Below are positions 28,095-36,429 of a stretch of 64,000 nucleotides of DNA, in pieces. Numbering within the stretch: position 1 is the stretch's first letter; each line of letters starts with the position of its first letter. Made by a program: the position numbers and the translations under genes. The notes beneath the pieces are model-generated. The model was given only the letters and a program-made list of their open reading frames with translations. It was not told where the DNA came from and did no database searches. Origin of the DNA: Arthrobacter cavernae (GTDB taxonomy: Bacteria; Actinomycetota; Actinomycetes; Actinomycetales; Micrococcaceae); assembly GCF_017368795.1 (NCBI RefSeq), contig NZ_JAFNLL010000036.1:1-64000 (forward strand), read 5' to 3'.

Positions 28095-28180
28095 GCCGTC
28101 GTGGGGCCCTTTGACGGCCTACTTGGAGCATTCCGGCTGGCTCACCGGCGTGTCCGCGTCAAAGTGCCCCCGTTTGGCGC
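28095..28180 (-). repeat. copy A of the 76-bp palindromic repeat family
   Basis: On the minus strand the core GGGGCACTTTGACGCGGACA... runs 28170-28146 and the element ends in a complementary arm CAAAGGGCCCCACGACGGC at 28113-28095. Core start to arm end is 76 bp, exactly as in copies B (38344-38419) and C (39340-39415). It is wholly intergenic, between the monooxygenase start and the ssu terminator. No transposase is linked to it. Confidence 0.85.
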
Positions 28181-28190
28181 GTGCGGAAAA

Positions 28191-28229
28191 GCCAGAGCCC
28201 GACGGCGGAAGGTCGCCGTCGGCTCTGGC
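28191..28229 (-). terminator. rho-independent terminator of the ssu operon
   Basis: The arms GCCAGAGCCCGACGGCG (28191-28207) and CGCCGTCGGCTCTGGC (28214-28229) pair with one bulged C and a 6-nt loop. Read on the minus strand, TTTT follows directly, so it terminates transcription after the ssuC gene, which ends 17 bp upstream. Confidence 0.88.
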
Positions 28230-28245
28230 CTTACTTTGGGTGCAT

Positions 28246-29175
28246 CTAGCGGGTGCTGCCGGCCAGCAGGCCTCGGCGCTGCAGGAGCCGCTTCTCGATG
28301 GGCCCAAAGACGAGCAGCTCCACGAGGATGCCCACGGCCAGGATCAGCAGGATCGCGGACATGACCACGGACATGTCCGCCAGGAGCCGGCCCTGGTCAA
28401 GGAGCGAGCCGAGGCCGAAGCCGATGGTGCCGCCGGTCGCGATGATCTCGGCAGCCATGAGGGAACGCCAGGAGAAGGCCCAGCCCTGCTTGAGGCCGCC
28501 GAGGTAGCCGGGCAGTGCGGCGGGAAGGACGATCTGCAGGGCCATCTGCAGGCGGCTGGCGCCGAGCACCTTGCCCACGCTGCGGTACTGCGGCGGGATC
28601 TGGTCCACGCCGGAGATGAGTCCGTTGATGATGGACGGGATGGCGCCCATGAACACCACGAAGTACACGGTGGCGTCCGTCAGCCCGAACCAGATGATGG
28701 CGGCAGGAACCCAGGCCACGGACGGCAGCACCTGCAGCCCGGAAATCAGCGGCCCGAAGGCACGGCGAAGCGGCGCCACCTGGGCCAGCAGCAGCCCCAC
28801 GGGGGTGGCGATCACCACGCTGATGAGGAAGCCGATGAGTCCGCGCTGCAGCGAGGTCCACACGGATTCCTGCACCTTGCCTTCGCCCCACAGGGTGACC
28901 ATCTGGGCAAACACATCAAAGGGGCCCGGAACCAGGTCGCGGCGCTTGAGGCCAAGGGAGACATAGAACTGCCAGGCGAGGATCAGCACCACGAGGGCGG
29001 CAACGGGCAGCAGCACGCGTTTCCAGTCGATGCCGGCTTTGCGCTGGGTGTCCGACTGGAGGTTGTCCAGGCCTGCCTCGAGGTCGCGGAGTTCCTCGGG
29101 GTTGCCTTTGAGGACGGGCGAGGTGATGTGCTCGATGGGTTCGGTCACGGGGCGGACGTCCTGTTCAGTTGGCAT
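28246..29175 (-). CDS. ssuC: sulfonate-type ABC transporter permease
   Basis: A 309-residue permease of the nitrate/sulfonate/taurine importer family. A polar N-terminus of about 55 residues precedes the first helix (VLLPVAALVVLILAWQFYV). Five more helices follow, and the EAA loop that contacts the ATPase is RSVGKVLGASRLQMALQIVLPAALPGYLGGLKQGWAFSWRSLMAAE. The start at 29175 has AGGAGA at good spacing and overlaps the ssuB end by 11 bp. Last gene of the ssuABC transcription unit. Confidence 0.9.
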   Translation of the reverse strand: MPTEQDVRPVTEPIEHITSPVLKGNPEELRDLEAGLDNLQSDTQRKAGIDWKRVLLPVAALVVLILAWQFYVSLGLKRRDLVPGPFDVFAQMVTLWGEGKVQESVWTSLQRGLIGFLISVVIATPVGLLLAQVAPLRRAFGPLISGLQVLPSVAWVPAAIIWFGLTDATVYFVVFMGAIPSIINGLISGVDQIPPQYRSVGKVLGASRLQMALQIVLPAALPGYLGGLKQGWAFSWRSLMAAEIIATGGTIGFGLGSLLDQGRLLADMSVVMSAILLILAVGILVELLVFGPIEKRLLQRRGLLAGSTR

Positions 29176-29908
29176 GGCGGCGAATCTCCTGGCGCAGGCG
29201 GCGTGTGATGGTCGCGGTGAGTTCCCCCGCGCGGCCGGCGTCGGTGCGGTGTTCCTCGGTGACGTCCCATTCGGCCACCACACGGCCGGGCCGGGAGGAG
29301 AGCAGCAGCACGCGCTGGCCGAGGCGCACGGCTTCGCGCACGTTGTGGGTCACGAACACGATGGTCCGGTCGGTTTCCTTCCAGATCCGTTCCAGTTCGT
29401 CGTGCAGGAGGTCGCGGGTGATGGCGTCCAGGGCGGCGAAGGGCTCGTCCATGAGGAGCAGCTGCCGGTCCTGGGCGAGGGAACGGGCCAGGGCCACGCG
29501 CTGTCGCATGCCGCCGGAGAGTTCGTGCGGGCGCTTGTCCCCGGCCCCGCCCAGGTGGACGAGCTCCAGCAGTTCCGTGGCGCGGGCGCTGCGGGCGGCC
29601 TTGCTGCCGGCCTTGCCGCTGTTCTTCTCCGCGAGCTGCAGCGCCAGTTCGATGTTGCCCCGGGCCGTCAGCCACGGGAACAGGGCCGAGTCCTGGAACA
29701 TGAACGCGGCGCCATCGCTGGGCACCTCCAGAGCGCCCGACGTCGGCTGGTCCAGTCCGGCGATGATGTTCAGCAGGGTGGACTTGCCGCAGCCGGAGGC
29801 GCCGAGGAGCGCGACGAACTCGCCCTTAGCGATGCTGGCGTTGACGTCGTCCAGCACCGGGGCGCCGTCGCCGAAGCGTTTACCCAAGTGTTCCAGTACG
29901 ACTGGCAT
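29165..29908 (-). CDS. ssuB: sulfonate-type ABC transporter ATPase
   Basis: A 247-residue nucleotide-binding subunit. Walker A is LLGASGCGKSTLL, the Q-loop is FMFQDSALFPWL, the signature is HELSGGMRQRVALARSLA, Walker B is QLLLMDEPFAALD and the switch histidine is in IVFVTHNVREA. FPWLT after the Q-loop and the truncated signature LSGGM are typical of the SsuB/TauB group. It overlaps ssuC and lies 115 bp after ssuA. Confidence 0.93.
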   Translation of the reverse strand: MPVVLEHLGKRFGDGAPVLDDVNASIAKGEFVALLGASGCGKSTLLNIIAGLDQPTSGALEVPSDGAAFMFQDSALFPWLTARGNIELALQLAEKNSGKAGSKAARSARATELLELVHLGGAGDKRPHELSGGMRQRVALARSLAQDRQLLLMDEPFAALDAITRDLLHDELERIWKETDRTIVFVTHNVREAVRLGQRVLLLSSRPGRVVAEWDVTEEHRTDAGRAGELTATITRRLRQEIRRHAN

Positions 29909-29953
29909 GGTCCCGTCCTTCGTGTTGATCGGTAGAGCTGATGTTGCCTGTGC

Positions 29954-29975
29954 GCCGCCGGGTGTTTCCGGTGGC
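29954..29975 (-). terminator. small hairpin between ssuA and ssuB
   Basis: GCCGCCGG (29954-29961) pairs with CCGGTGGC (29968-29975), one G-U pair, with a 6-nt loop. It lacks a U-tract. A hairpin at this place, after a binding-protein gene, usually lowers expression of the downstream transporter genes or protects the upstream message; that is inference from position. Confidence 0.4.
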
Positions 29976-30023
29976 GGCCAAAGGCCGGCCCATCCCGCGG
30001 GGGACGGACCAGCCTGTTGGTGC

Positions 30024-31178
30024 TTAGTCCTGGCCGAGCCCGGCCGCGGAGGTCTTCTTGCCGGAGACCTCGTTGAGGGCCCGGAGGTCGAAGATGCCGC
30101 CGATGTCTGCCTGCTTGGTGGTTCCTGCGTCCACGCCGTCCTGCAGCAGCTTCTTGTACGTTCCGGCCAGGGGATCGATGGTGAAGGTGATGTTCTGCAG
30201 GGAACGCTCGATGATGTTGGCCGCGAGGGGCTTGCCTGCGGTGTCCTTGAGGGCTGCGTTGATTTCGCTGGCCTTCTCGGCAGCCGGGGCGGAGTTCAGC
30301 CAGTTGACGGACTCCGCGTGGCCCTTGAGGAGGGCCTTGACGGTCTCCGGGTGTTCCGCCGCGAACTTCTTGTTGACGATCAGGATGGTGGTGGTGAATT
30401 CACCCTTCTCCCACAGCTCCTTCTCGTCCACCAGGACCTTCGCCCCGGCGTCGAGCACCAGGCGGGAGGCCCAGGGCTCCGGCAGCCACGCGCCGTCGAG
30501 CTTTCCGTCCTGGAAGAGCTTCAGCGACTGGGCGTTTTCGGTGGGGTTGATGTTGACGTCGCCGCTGCCATCGGTGCTGGTCTTGAACCCCTGGTGGCCG
30601 AGCCAGGCGCGGAGTGCCACGTCCTGGGTGCCGCCCAGCTGCGGGGAGGCAAGAACCTTGCCCTTGAGGTCCGCCGGGGTGGCGATCTGCGGCTTGACCA
30701 CCAGCTGGGCTCCGCCCGATGCGGCGCCGGCGATGATGCTGACCGATTCGCCCTGGCTCTTGACGAAGGAGTTGATGGCCGGGTTGGGGCCGATGTAGGT
30801 GGCATCGATGGCGCCGGCGTTGAGTGCCTCGATGGCCGCGGGGCCGGCGTTGAAGACCTGGGTGCTCAGCTTGGTGTCGCCGAGGTTCTTGGCGATGATC
30901 CCCTTGCTGACGCCCACCAGGGCCGGCGCGTGGGTCACGTTGCCGAAGTAGCCGAGCTTGAGCTCAGCGGCGGCGGAAGGTGCGGCGGCCGGCTGGCTTT
31001 CGTTGTTGCGGGAGACCGCGGAGGCAATGGCCGCTCCGGCGCCGATCAGGAGCACGAGGCCGACGGCGAGGCCGATCTCGAGCGTGCGGCGGCCCCTGGG
31101 CTTGGCCGTTTCACCGGCGACGATGCGCGTGGTGCCGGCCGGGGTTCCGGTCTTGGGATTCTCTGGGGTGCTTGCCAT
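30024..31178 (-). CDS. ssuA: sulfonate-type ABC transporter substrate-binding protein
   Basis: A 384-residue binding protein held by an N-terminal transmembrane anchor (TLEIGLAVGLVLLIGAGAAIASAV, about residues 32-55) rather than a lipobox. The mature part has the SsuA/TauA fold: LKLGYFGNVTHAPALVGVSKGII, VFNAGPAAIEALNAGAIDATYIGPNPAINSF and DLKGKVLASPQLGGTQDVALRAWL. AAGGA precedes the ATG. It is first in the ssuABC unit, with a 5' leader of about 96 nt from the predicted promoter. The ligand is likely an aliphatic sulfonate, judged from the shared sulfur promoter and the cys genes next door. Confidence 0.9.
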   Translation of the reverse strand: MASTPENPKTGTPAGTTRIVAGETAKPRGRRTLEIGLAVGLVLLIGAGAAIASAVSRNNESQPAAAPSAAAELKLGYFGNVTHAPALVGVSKGIIAKNLGDTKLSTQVFNAGPAAIEALNAGAIDATYIGPNPAINSFVKSQGESVSIIAGAASGGAQLVVKPQIATPADLKGKVLASPQLGGTQDVALRAWLGHQGFKTSTDGSGDVNINPTENAQSLKLFQDGKLDGAWLPEPWASRLVLDAGAKVLVDEKELWEKGEFTTTILIVNKKFAAEHPETVKALLKGHAESVNWLNSAPAAEKASEINAALKDTAGKPLAANIIERSLQNITFTIDPLAGTYKKLLQDGVDAGTTKQADIGGIFDLRALNEVSGKKTSAAGLGQD

Positions 31179-31273
31179 GATGGGGTCCTTAAGCTTTGCG
31201 AGTCGTGGGGCTGAAATTCAGGCCCTGTGACATCGCCCCGGCAGGGCAAGGAAGGACCAGTCCGAAGAGGTCA

Positions 31274-31332
31274 TGAACTCACAGTAGGGACTGTCATATT
31301 TGCGCTTCAATAGGGCGGAAACCCGGGGTCAC
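31274..31332 (-). promoter_or_regulatory. sulfur-type promoter/operator module of ssuA
   Basis: On the minus strand: GTGAC at 31332-31328, five bases, GTTTCCG at 31322-31316, -35 TTGAAG at 31310-31305, an 18-bp spacer and -10 TACTGT at 31286-31281. Every interval equals that before nirA (36355-36304). The predicted transcript start is near 31274, 96 nt before the ssuA ATG. Confidence 0.75.
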
Positions 31333-31415
31333 GCACGTTCACGCAACGTCATATTTCGCTTTGTGTCATGGGGAGGCCACGCGGCGATGTCCCGCCGGGC
31401 GCCCACCATGCAAAA

Positions 31416-31476
31416 AACCGCGGCTTGTTCGCAATTCCGGCCGTTGAAGGCGCGGAATCGCGAACAAGCCGCGGTT
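31416..31476 (-). terminator. rho-independent terminator after cysN (shared hairpin family)
   Basis: The 24-base arms 31416-31439 and 31453-31476 pair with one mismatch around a 13-nt loop containing TTGAAGG. On the minus strand six T residues follow, so it ends the cysN transcript. The arm core GCTTGTTCGC, the loop heptamer and the place of the mismatch match the terminator at 15439-15495. Confidence 0.88.
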
Positions 31477-31493
31477 CTGTGGCGGAAATAGCC

Positions 31494-32894
31494 TCAGATG
31501 ACGTAGCGCTCGTCCTCGTGGTCGCCCGGGTGGTCCTTGACCAGGCCGGCGGCCAGCGTGTTGCCGTCGATCGGGTCGATCACCAGGAACGCGCCCGTGC
31601 GGCGGTGGTGCAGGTAGTTCTCCAGCGGCAACGGGGCAGCAAGGCGCAGCTGGGCGTGCCCGATGTCGTTGAGCTCCAGGCTGGAGGCGGCCTCGAGGTT
31701 GAACGTGGCGAGGTCCAGCTTGCCCGTGACGTTGCGGACCAGGGCCTGCACGGTGCGGGTGCCGTGCTTGACGAGCACCTTGGCGCCTTCGCGCAGCGGC
31801 TTGGGCGAGAGCCAGCACAGCGCCGCGTACAGGTCGGCCGTGCTTTCGCGGACGGTCCCTGCGGCTGCGATGGTGTCGCCCCGGGCGATGTCGATTTCCT
31901 CGGCCAGGCGGATCGCCACGGACTGCGGGGCTGCGGCTTCCTCAAGCTCGCGGCCCGCGAAGTCGATGCCCGTCACCGTAGTGGTGCGCGGCTCGTGGCC
32001 CGGGCTCAGCACGGTAACCTGGTCGCCAAGCTTGACCGAGCCTTCCGTGATCTGGCCGGCGTACGCACGGTAGTCGCGGTACGCCTCGACGTCGAGCCCT
32101 GCGGCCACGGCGTCCGGTGCCAGCGCGCCCTGCGGGCGGATGACCAGCTGGACCGGGAAGCGGAAGCTTTCCAGCTCGGCCTCGAGCTCGTCGGCGGCCG
32201 GAAGGGTTTCGAGGACCTCGAGCAGGGCCGGGCCGGTGTACCAAGGGGTGCGGTCCGAGCGGTCCACCACGTTGTCGCCGTCGAGCGCCGACACGGGGAT
32301 CACCAGCAGGTCCGCGACGCCGTCGGAACCGAGGCCGAGCTCACGGGCGACCTTCTGCACGTCGGCCTCGATGTCGCGGAACACGGACTCGCTGAACTCG
32401 ACCAGGTCGATCTTGTTCACGGCCACGATCACGTGCGCCACGCGCAGCAGCTGCAGCACGGACAGGTGCCGGCGGGTCTGCTCCAGGACACCCTTGCGGG
32501 CGTCGATGAGTACGACGACGGCGTCCGCGGTGGACGCGCCGGTCACCGTGTTCTTGGTGTACTGCACGTGCCCGGGGCAGTCCGCCAGGATGAAGCTGCG
32601 GCGGTCCGTGGCGAAGTAGCGGTACGCGACGTCGATGGTGATGCCCTGCTCGCGCTCGGCACGCAGGCCGTCGGTCAGGAGGGCGAGGTCGATCCCGCCC
32701 TTCTCGCCGCCAAAGCCGCGGTCGGCGGAGGTGCGGGCAACGGCGTCGAGCTGGTCGGCGAGGATCGCCTTGGAGTCGTGCAGCAGGCGGCCCACGAGGG
32801 TGGACTTGCCGTCGTCGACCGAGCCGGCGGTGGCGAAGCGGAACAGGGAGGCGGAAGAAAGCCCGGTTCCGAGGAGGGAAGTTTCGGTGCTCAT
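31494..32894 (-). CDS. cysN: sulfate adenylyltransferase subunit 1 (GTPase)
   Basis: A 466-residue translation-factor-type GTPase that drives ATP sulfurylase (CysD) to make APS. G1 is GSVDDGKSTLVGRLLHD, G2 is in QGITIDVAYR, G3 is DCPGHVQYT and G4 is NKIDL; the CysN mark TSADRGFGGEKGGIDLALLTDGLRAEREQ is present. Domains 2 and 3 end in IDPIDGNTLAAGLV. The length matches CysN alone, with no fused APS kinase (CysC) domain. The start codon abuts the cysD stop. Last gene of the nirA-cysH-cysD-cysN operon. Confidence 0.95.
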   Translation of the reverse strand: MSTETSLLGTGLSSASLFRFATAGSVDDGKSTLVGRLLHDSKAILADQLDAVARTSADRGFGGEKGGIDLALLTDGLRAEREQGITIDVAYRYFATDRRSFILADCPGHVQYTKNTVTGASTADAVVVLIDARKGVLEQTRRHLSVLQLLRVAHVIVAVNKIDLVEFSESVFRDIEADVQKVARELGLGSDGVADLLVIPVSALDGDNVVDRSDRTPWYTGPALLEVLETLPAADELEAELESFRFPVQLVIRPQGALAPDAVAAGLDVEAYRDYRAYAGQITEGSVKLGDQVTVLSPGHEPRTTTVTGIDFAGRELEEAAAPQSVAIRLAEEIDIARGDTIAAAGTVRESTADLYAALCWLSPKPLREGAKVLVKHGTRTVQALVRNVTGKLDLATFNLEAASSLELNDIGHAQLRLAAPLPLENYLHHRRTGAFLVIDPIDGNTLAAGLVKDHPGDHEDERYVI

Positions 32895-33842
32895 TTAGAA
32901 GTAGCCGTCCTTCTTGCGGTCTTCCATGGCTGCCTCGGAGATGCGGTCATCTGCACGGGTGGCGCCACGTTCGGTGATGGTGGAAGCTGCGACTTCGAGA
33001 ACAACAGCGGAGACGTCGGCTGCGGCCGATTCGACGGCGCCGGTGCAGGACATGTCGCCCACCGTGCGGTAGCGGACCGTCTTTGTGATGACTTCCTCGT
33101 GCGGCAGGGGCTGGGAGACTTCGCCGACTGCGCGCCACATGCCGTCGCGGGCAAAGACCTCGCGGTCGTGGGCGTAGTACAGGCCGGGCAGCTCGATGTT
33201 CTCGCGCTCGATGTAGCGCCAGATGTCCAGCTCAGTCCAGTTGCTGATGGGGAACGCGCGGACGTGCTGGCCCACGGTGTGCCGGCCGTTGTACAGGTTC
33301 CACAGCTCGGGGCGCTGGTTGCGCGGATCCCACTGGCCGAACTCGTCACGCAGGCTCAGGATGCGCTCCTTGGCGCGTGCCTTGTCCTCGTCGCGGCGGC
33401 CGCCGCCGAAGACGGCGTCGAACTTGTTGCGCTGGATCGCGTCCAGCAGCGGGACGGTCTGCAGCGGGTTGCGGGTGCCGTCGGCTCGCTCGGCGAGTTC
33501 GCCGCGGTCGATGAACTCCTGGACGGAGCCCACCACGAGCTTGAGGCCGAGGCGCTCCACAGTGCGGTCGCGGAAGTCGATGACCTCCGGGAAGTTGTGC
33601 CCGGTGTCTACGTGCAGCACGGGGAACGGTACCTTGCCCGGCCAGAAGGCCTTGGTGGCCAGGTGCAGCATGACCACGGAGTCCTTGCCGCCGGAGAACA
33701 GCAGTGCGGGCTTCTCGAACTCGGCCACCACCTCGCGGATGATGTGGATGGCCTCGGACTCCAGGGTGTCCAGGCTGGAGAGGCGCGTCGAAACAGCAGC
33801 GTCAGTCACCAGGGTGGGCTCCTCGGTTGTGTAAGTGCTCAT
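32895..33842 (-). CDS. cysD: sulfate adenylyltransferase subunit 2
   Basis: A 315-residue N-type ATP pyrophosphatase that forms APS from ATP and sulfate together with CysN. The PP-loop is LLFSGGKDSVVMLHLATKAFWP; other marks are HVDTGHNFPEVIDFRD, DAVFGGGRRDEDKARAKERI, FPISNWTELDIWRYI and the C-terminal RGATRADDRISEAAMEDRKKDGYF. The ATG at 33842 overlaps the cysH stop (ATGA); the frame runs open further upstream but through cysH. Confidence 0.95.
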   Translation of the reverse strand: MSTYTTEEPTLVTDAAVSTRLSSLDTLESEAIHIIREVVAEFEKPALLFSGGKDSVVMLHLATKAFWPGKVPFPVLHVDTGHNFPEVIDFRDRTVERLGLKLVVGSVQEFIDRGELAERADGTRNPLQTVPLLDAIQRNKFDAVFGGGRRDEDKARAKERILSLRDEFGQWDPRNQRPELWNLYNGRHTVGQHVRAFPISNWTELDIWRYIERENIELPGLYYAHDREVFARDGMWRAVGEVSQPLPHEEVITKTVRYRTVGDMSCTGAVESAAADVSAVVLEVAASTITERGATRADDRISEAAMEDRKKDGYF

Positions 33843-34555
33843 GTGTGTAGTCCGCATTCTGTCTTGTCCGAGCCGGCCCAGCGGCCGGAACGGGGGTCGG
33901 CACCGGGTGCCACCTTCTTGGTGCACGGCTGGCAGCCGATGGACGGGTAGCCCTGTGCCAGCAGCGGGTTGACGGGGAGGATGTTGTCCTCGGAGTACTG
34001 GACCAGCTGGTCGAAGGACCAGGCGGCCAGCGGGTTCACCTTGACCAGGCCGTTGGCCTCGTCCCAGGTGACCAGGGGCGTGTTGGTGCGGGTGGGGGCT
34101 TCGTCGCGGCGGACACCGGTGAACCAGAGTTCGTAGCCGGCCAGGGTGCGGCGCAGCGGCGCCACCTTGCGCAGCGCGCAGCACTGGGCGGCGTCCCGGG
34201 CAAAAAGGTCCTTGCCCAGGAGCCGGTCCTGCTGTTCCACCGTATGTTCCGGAAGGACGTCCACGATGTTCACGCGCAGGCTTGCCGCGACCTCGTCACG
34301 GGTCTCGTACGTTTCCTTGAAGTGGTACCCGGTTTCCAGGAACAGGACGTCGACGCCGGGAAGCTGGTCCGCGACGAGGGCCGGAAGGACGGCGTCGGCC
34401 ATGGAGCAGGCCACCGTGACGGCCGGGAGCTCGAAGTTCCGGGCCACCCAGGCGATGACATCGCGGGCAGGCGCGTCCCAGCCGAGCTCGGCGGCGCCGG
34501 CCTCGGCCAGGGCCTTCAGTTCCTCGTGGGAACGCTTAACCGCAACGGGAGTCAT
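33839..34555 (-). CDS. cysH: adenylyl-sulfate reductase (thioredoxin-dependent, 4Fe-4S type)
   Basis: A 238-residue reductase that turns APS into sulfite and AMP. Two cysteine pairs, QCCALRKVAPL and IGCQPCTKKV, are the ligands of the [4Fe-4S] cluster that marks APS rather than PAPS reductases; the C-terminal catalytic Cys lies in TECGLH. The substrate-binding SMADAVLPAL and LETGYHFKETYETRD are in place. The APS specificity fits the lack of a cysC gene in the operon. It overlaps nirA and cysD by four bases each. Confidence 0.94.
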   Translation of the reverse strand: MTPVAVKRSHEELKALAEAGAAELGWDAPARDVIAWVARNFELPAVTVACSMADAVLPALVADQLPGVDVLFLETGYHFKETYETRDEVAASLRVNIVDVLPEHTVEQQDRLLGKDLFARDAAQCCALRKVAPLRRTLAGYELWFTGVRRDEAPTRTNTPLVTWDEANGLVKVNPLAAWSFDQLVQYSEDNILPVNPLLAQGYPSIGCQPCTKKVAPGADPRSGRWAGSDKTECGLHT

Positions 34556-36297
34556 TGCAGGTCCCCCTCATCTGCTGCGAGGGCCCACTCGGCGAAGGTC
34601 TGGCCCTCGGCGCCAACGGCGACGAACTTGCGGACAACACGCTCCACGTAGTCGGGCAGGTCTTCCACCGTGACCTTGAGGCCGCGGACGGTGCGTCCCA
34701 GGCCGGCTTCCTCACGCTCGACGTTGGCCAGCCCGCCGCCCAGGTGGACCTGGAAACCGGGGGTGGGGTCGCCGTCGGGCGTTGGCAGCATCATGCCCTT
34801 GAGGCCGATGTCCGCCGTCTGGATGCGGGCGCAGGAGTTAGGGCAGCCGTTGATGTGCAGGGACAGGGCCTGCGGCAGCTGCTTGGTCTCGACGAGGTCG
34901 GCCAGGCGCTTCTCCAGCTCGGCGATGGCTGTGGCGGCCGTGACCTTGGTTTCCACGATGGCCAGTTTGCAGAACTCGATGCCGGTGCAGGCGATGGTTC
35001 CCCGGCGGAAGACCGAGGGGCGGGCGGACAGTCCCAGCGTGTCCAGCTCGGCCACCAGCGGCTCCACCTGCTCCTTGGCCACGTCCAGGATGACGAGCTT
35101 CTGGTGCGGGGTGGTGCGCAGGCGGTAGGAGCCATGGGCCTCGAGGGTGTCGGCCAGCTTGACCAGGGCCTCACCGGAAACGCGGCCCACCGTGGGGGTC
35201 ACGCCGATGAAGAACTTGCCGTCCTTCTGCTCGTGGATGCCGATGTGGTCGCCGGGAGCCGTGGGCTTCGGTGCGGCCGGGCCGTCCGGGAGCTTGAAGC
35301 CGAGGTATTCGTCTTCCAGGATCTGGCGGAACTTGGCGGGGCCCCAGTCGTTCATGAGGAACTTCAGGCGGGCCTTGGTGCGCATGCGGCGGTAGCCGTA
35401 GTCGCGGAATATGCTGGTGACCCCGAGCCACACTTCGGCTGCGACGTCGGCGGAGACGAAGACGCCCAGGCGCTCCGCGAGGCGCGGGTTGGTGGAGAGT
35501 CCGCCACCGACCCAGAGGTCATAGCCGGCGCCGAGCTCGGGGTGCACCACGCCCACCAGGGCGAAGTCGTTGATCTCGTGGACCACGTCCTGGGACGGGT
35601 GGCCGGTGATGGCGGTCTTGTACTTGCGCGGCAGGTTGGCCAGCTCCGGGTCACCGATGAACCGCTCGGCCAGCTCGTGGATGAGCGGCGTGGGGTCGAT
35701 GATCTCGTCCTTGGCGATGCCGGCCACCGGGGAGCCGAGGATGACGCGGGGGACGTCGCCGCAGGCCTCGGTGGTGGAGAGGTCGATGGCTTCGAGGCGG
35801 CGCCAGATTTCGGGCACATCCTCGACACGGATCCAGTGCAGCTGGATGTTCTGGCGGTCCGTGAGGTCGGCGCTGCCGCGGGCGAAGTCCACGGAGATCT
35901 GGCCGATGACACGCAGCTGCTCGGTGCTCAGGGCACCGCCGTCGATGCGAACGCGCAGCATGAAGTACTTGTCCTCGAGCTCGTGCGGCTCAAGCGTTGC
36001 GGTCTTGCCGCCGTCGATCCCGGGCTTGCGCTGGGTGTAGAGGCCCCACCAGCGGAAGCGGCCGTGCAGGTCCGTGCCGTCGATCGAGTCGAAGCCGTGC
36101 TTTGAGTAGACAGACTCGATGCGCTCCCGGACGTTCAGCCCGTTGTCTTCCTGCTTCCAGGTTTCGTTGCCGTTGAGCGGCGCGGTGCCGTCAACCTTCC
36201 ACTGGCCGTGGGGTTTCGCGGCAGGGCGGGCGGTGCGGGCCGGGCGCGCGGGGACTGCGGCGTCTGTGGACGGTCCGGCTACAGCTGTATCTGTCAT
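34552..36297 (-). CDS. nirA: ferredoxin-dependent assimilatory sulfite reductase
   Basis: A 581-residue siroheme/[4Fe-4S] enzyme that reduces sulfite to sulfide. The cluster and siroheme Cys ligands are in GTIACTGIEFCKLAIVETK and HINGCPNSCARIQ. The Tyr in RWWGLYTQRK and the Cys in EACGDVPR match the covalent Tyr-Cys pair described in mycobacterial NirA (family knowledge). Tandem ferredoxin-like repeats are visible (LTDRQNIQLHWI; LRTTPHQKLVILDV). The start at 36297 lacks a ribosome site and coincides with the predicted transcription start, so the message is probably leaderless. First gene of the cysteine-biosynthesis operon, with cysH overlapping. Confidence 0.93.
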   Translation of the reverse strand: MTDTAVAGPSTDAAVPARPARTARPAAKPHGQWKVDGTAPLNGNETWKQEDNGLNVRERIESVYSKHGFDSIDGTDLHGRFRWWGLYTQRKPGIDGGKTATLEPHELEDKYFMLRVRIDGGALSTEQLRVIGQISVDFARGSADLTDRQNIQLHWIRVEDVPEIWRRLEAIDLSTTEACGDVPRVILGSPVAGIAKDEIIDPTPLIHELAERFIGDPELANLPRKYKTAITGHPSQDVVHEINDFALVGVVHPELGAGYDLWVGGGLSTNPRLAERLGVFVSADVAAEVWLGVTSIFRDYGYRRMRTKARLKFLMNDWGPAKFRQILEDEYLGFKLPDGPAAPKPTAPGDHIGIHEQKDGKFFIGVTPTVGRVSGEALVKLADTLEAHGSYRLRTTPHQKLVILDVAKEQVEPLVAELDTLGLSARPSVFRRGTIACTGIEFCKLAIVETKVTAATAIAELEKRLADLVETKQLPQALSLHINGCPNSCARIQTADIGLKGMMLPTPDGDPTPGFQVHLGGGLANVEREEAGLGRTVRGLKVTVEDLPDYVERVVRKFVAVGAEGQTFAEWALAADEGDLQ

Positions 36298-36303
36298 GTA
36301 TCG

Positions 36304-36355
36304 ACTGTAGGACCGGCCAGAATTCCCCGGCAAAGGAGCGGAAACGCTGAGTCAC
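36304..36355 (-). promoter_or_regulatory. sulfur-type promoter/operator module of nirA operon
   Basis: On the minus strand: GTGAC at 36355-36351, five bases, GTTTCCG at 36345-36339, -35 TTGCCG at 36333-36328, an 18-bp spacer and -10 TACAGT at 36309-36304, with the nirA ATG 7 nt further. All intervals equal those before ssuA, and from GTTTCCG onward those before the siroheme synthase gene. Confidence 0.78.
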
Positions 36356-36429
36356 CTAGGGAAATATTTCGTCACGAACACGCCAGGGCCCTTGTCCGGA
36401 GTGCCCTGCTATGCATTTCCCCGGAAGGC

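Larger units (their letters stand above)
31179..31493. other. intergenic region between cysN and ssuA
   Basis: This 315-bp stretch holds the ssuA leader and promoter (31274-31332) and the cysN terminator (31416-31476). A short unassigned AT-richer segment (about 31335-31375) lies between them. No gene is seen. Confidence 0.7.

Noticed and set aside
31368..33950. Very long plus-strand open frame opposite cysN and cysD (860 codons)
   Set aside because: It mirrors the codon pattern of the well-supported genes on the other strand; the translation is low-complexity (G/V/D/A-rich) with no known domain.
32895..34184. Upstream in-frame extension of cysD to 34184
   Set aside because: It runs through cysH in another frame; the ATG at 33842 gives the normal CysD N-terminus and the usual 4-bp overlap.
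34555..36105. Plus-strand 516-codon frame opposite nirA
   Set aside because: Composition is typical of an antisense shadow and the sulfite reductase reading has all cofactor ligands.
36298..36429. Riboswitch or attenuator before nirA
   Set aside because: The predicted transcript starts at the ATG, leaving no leader; the conserved sequence is better explained as promoter and operator.
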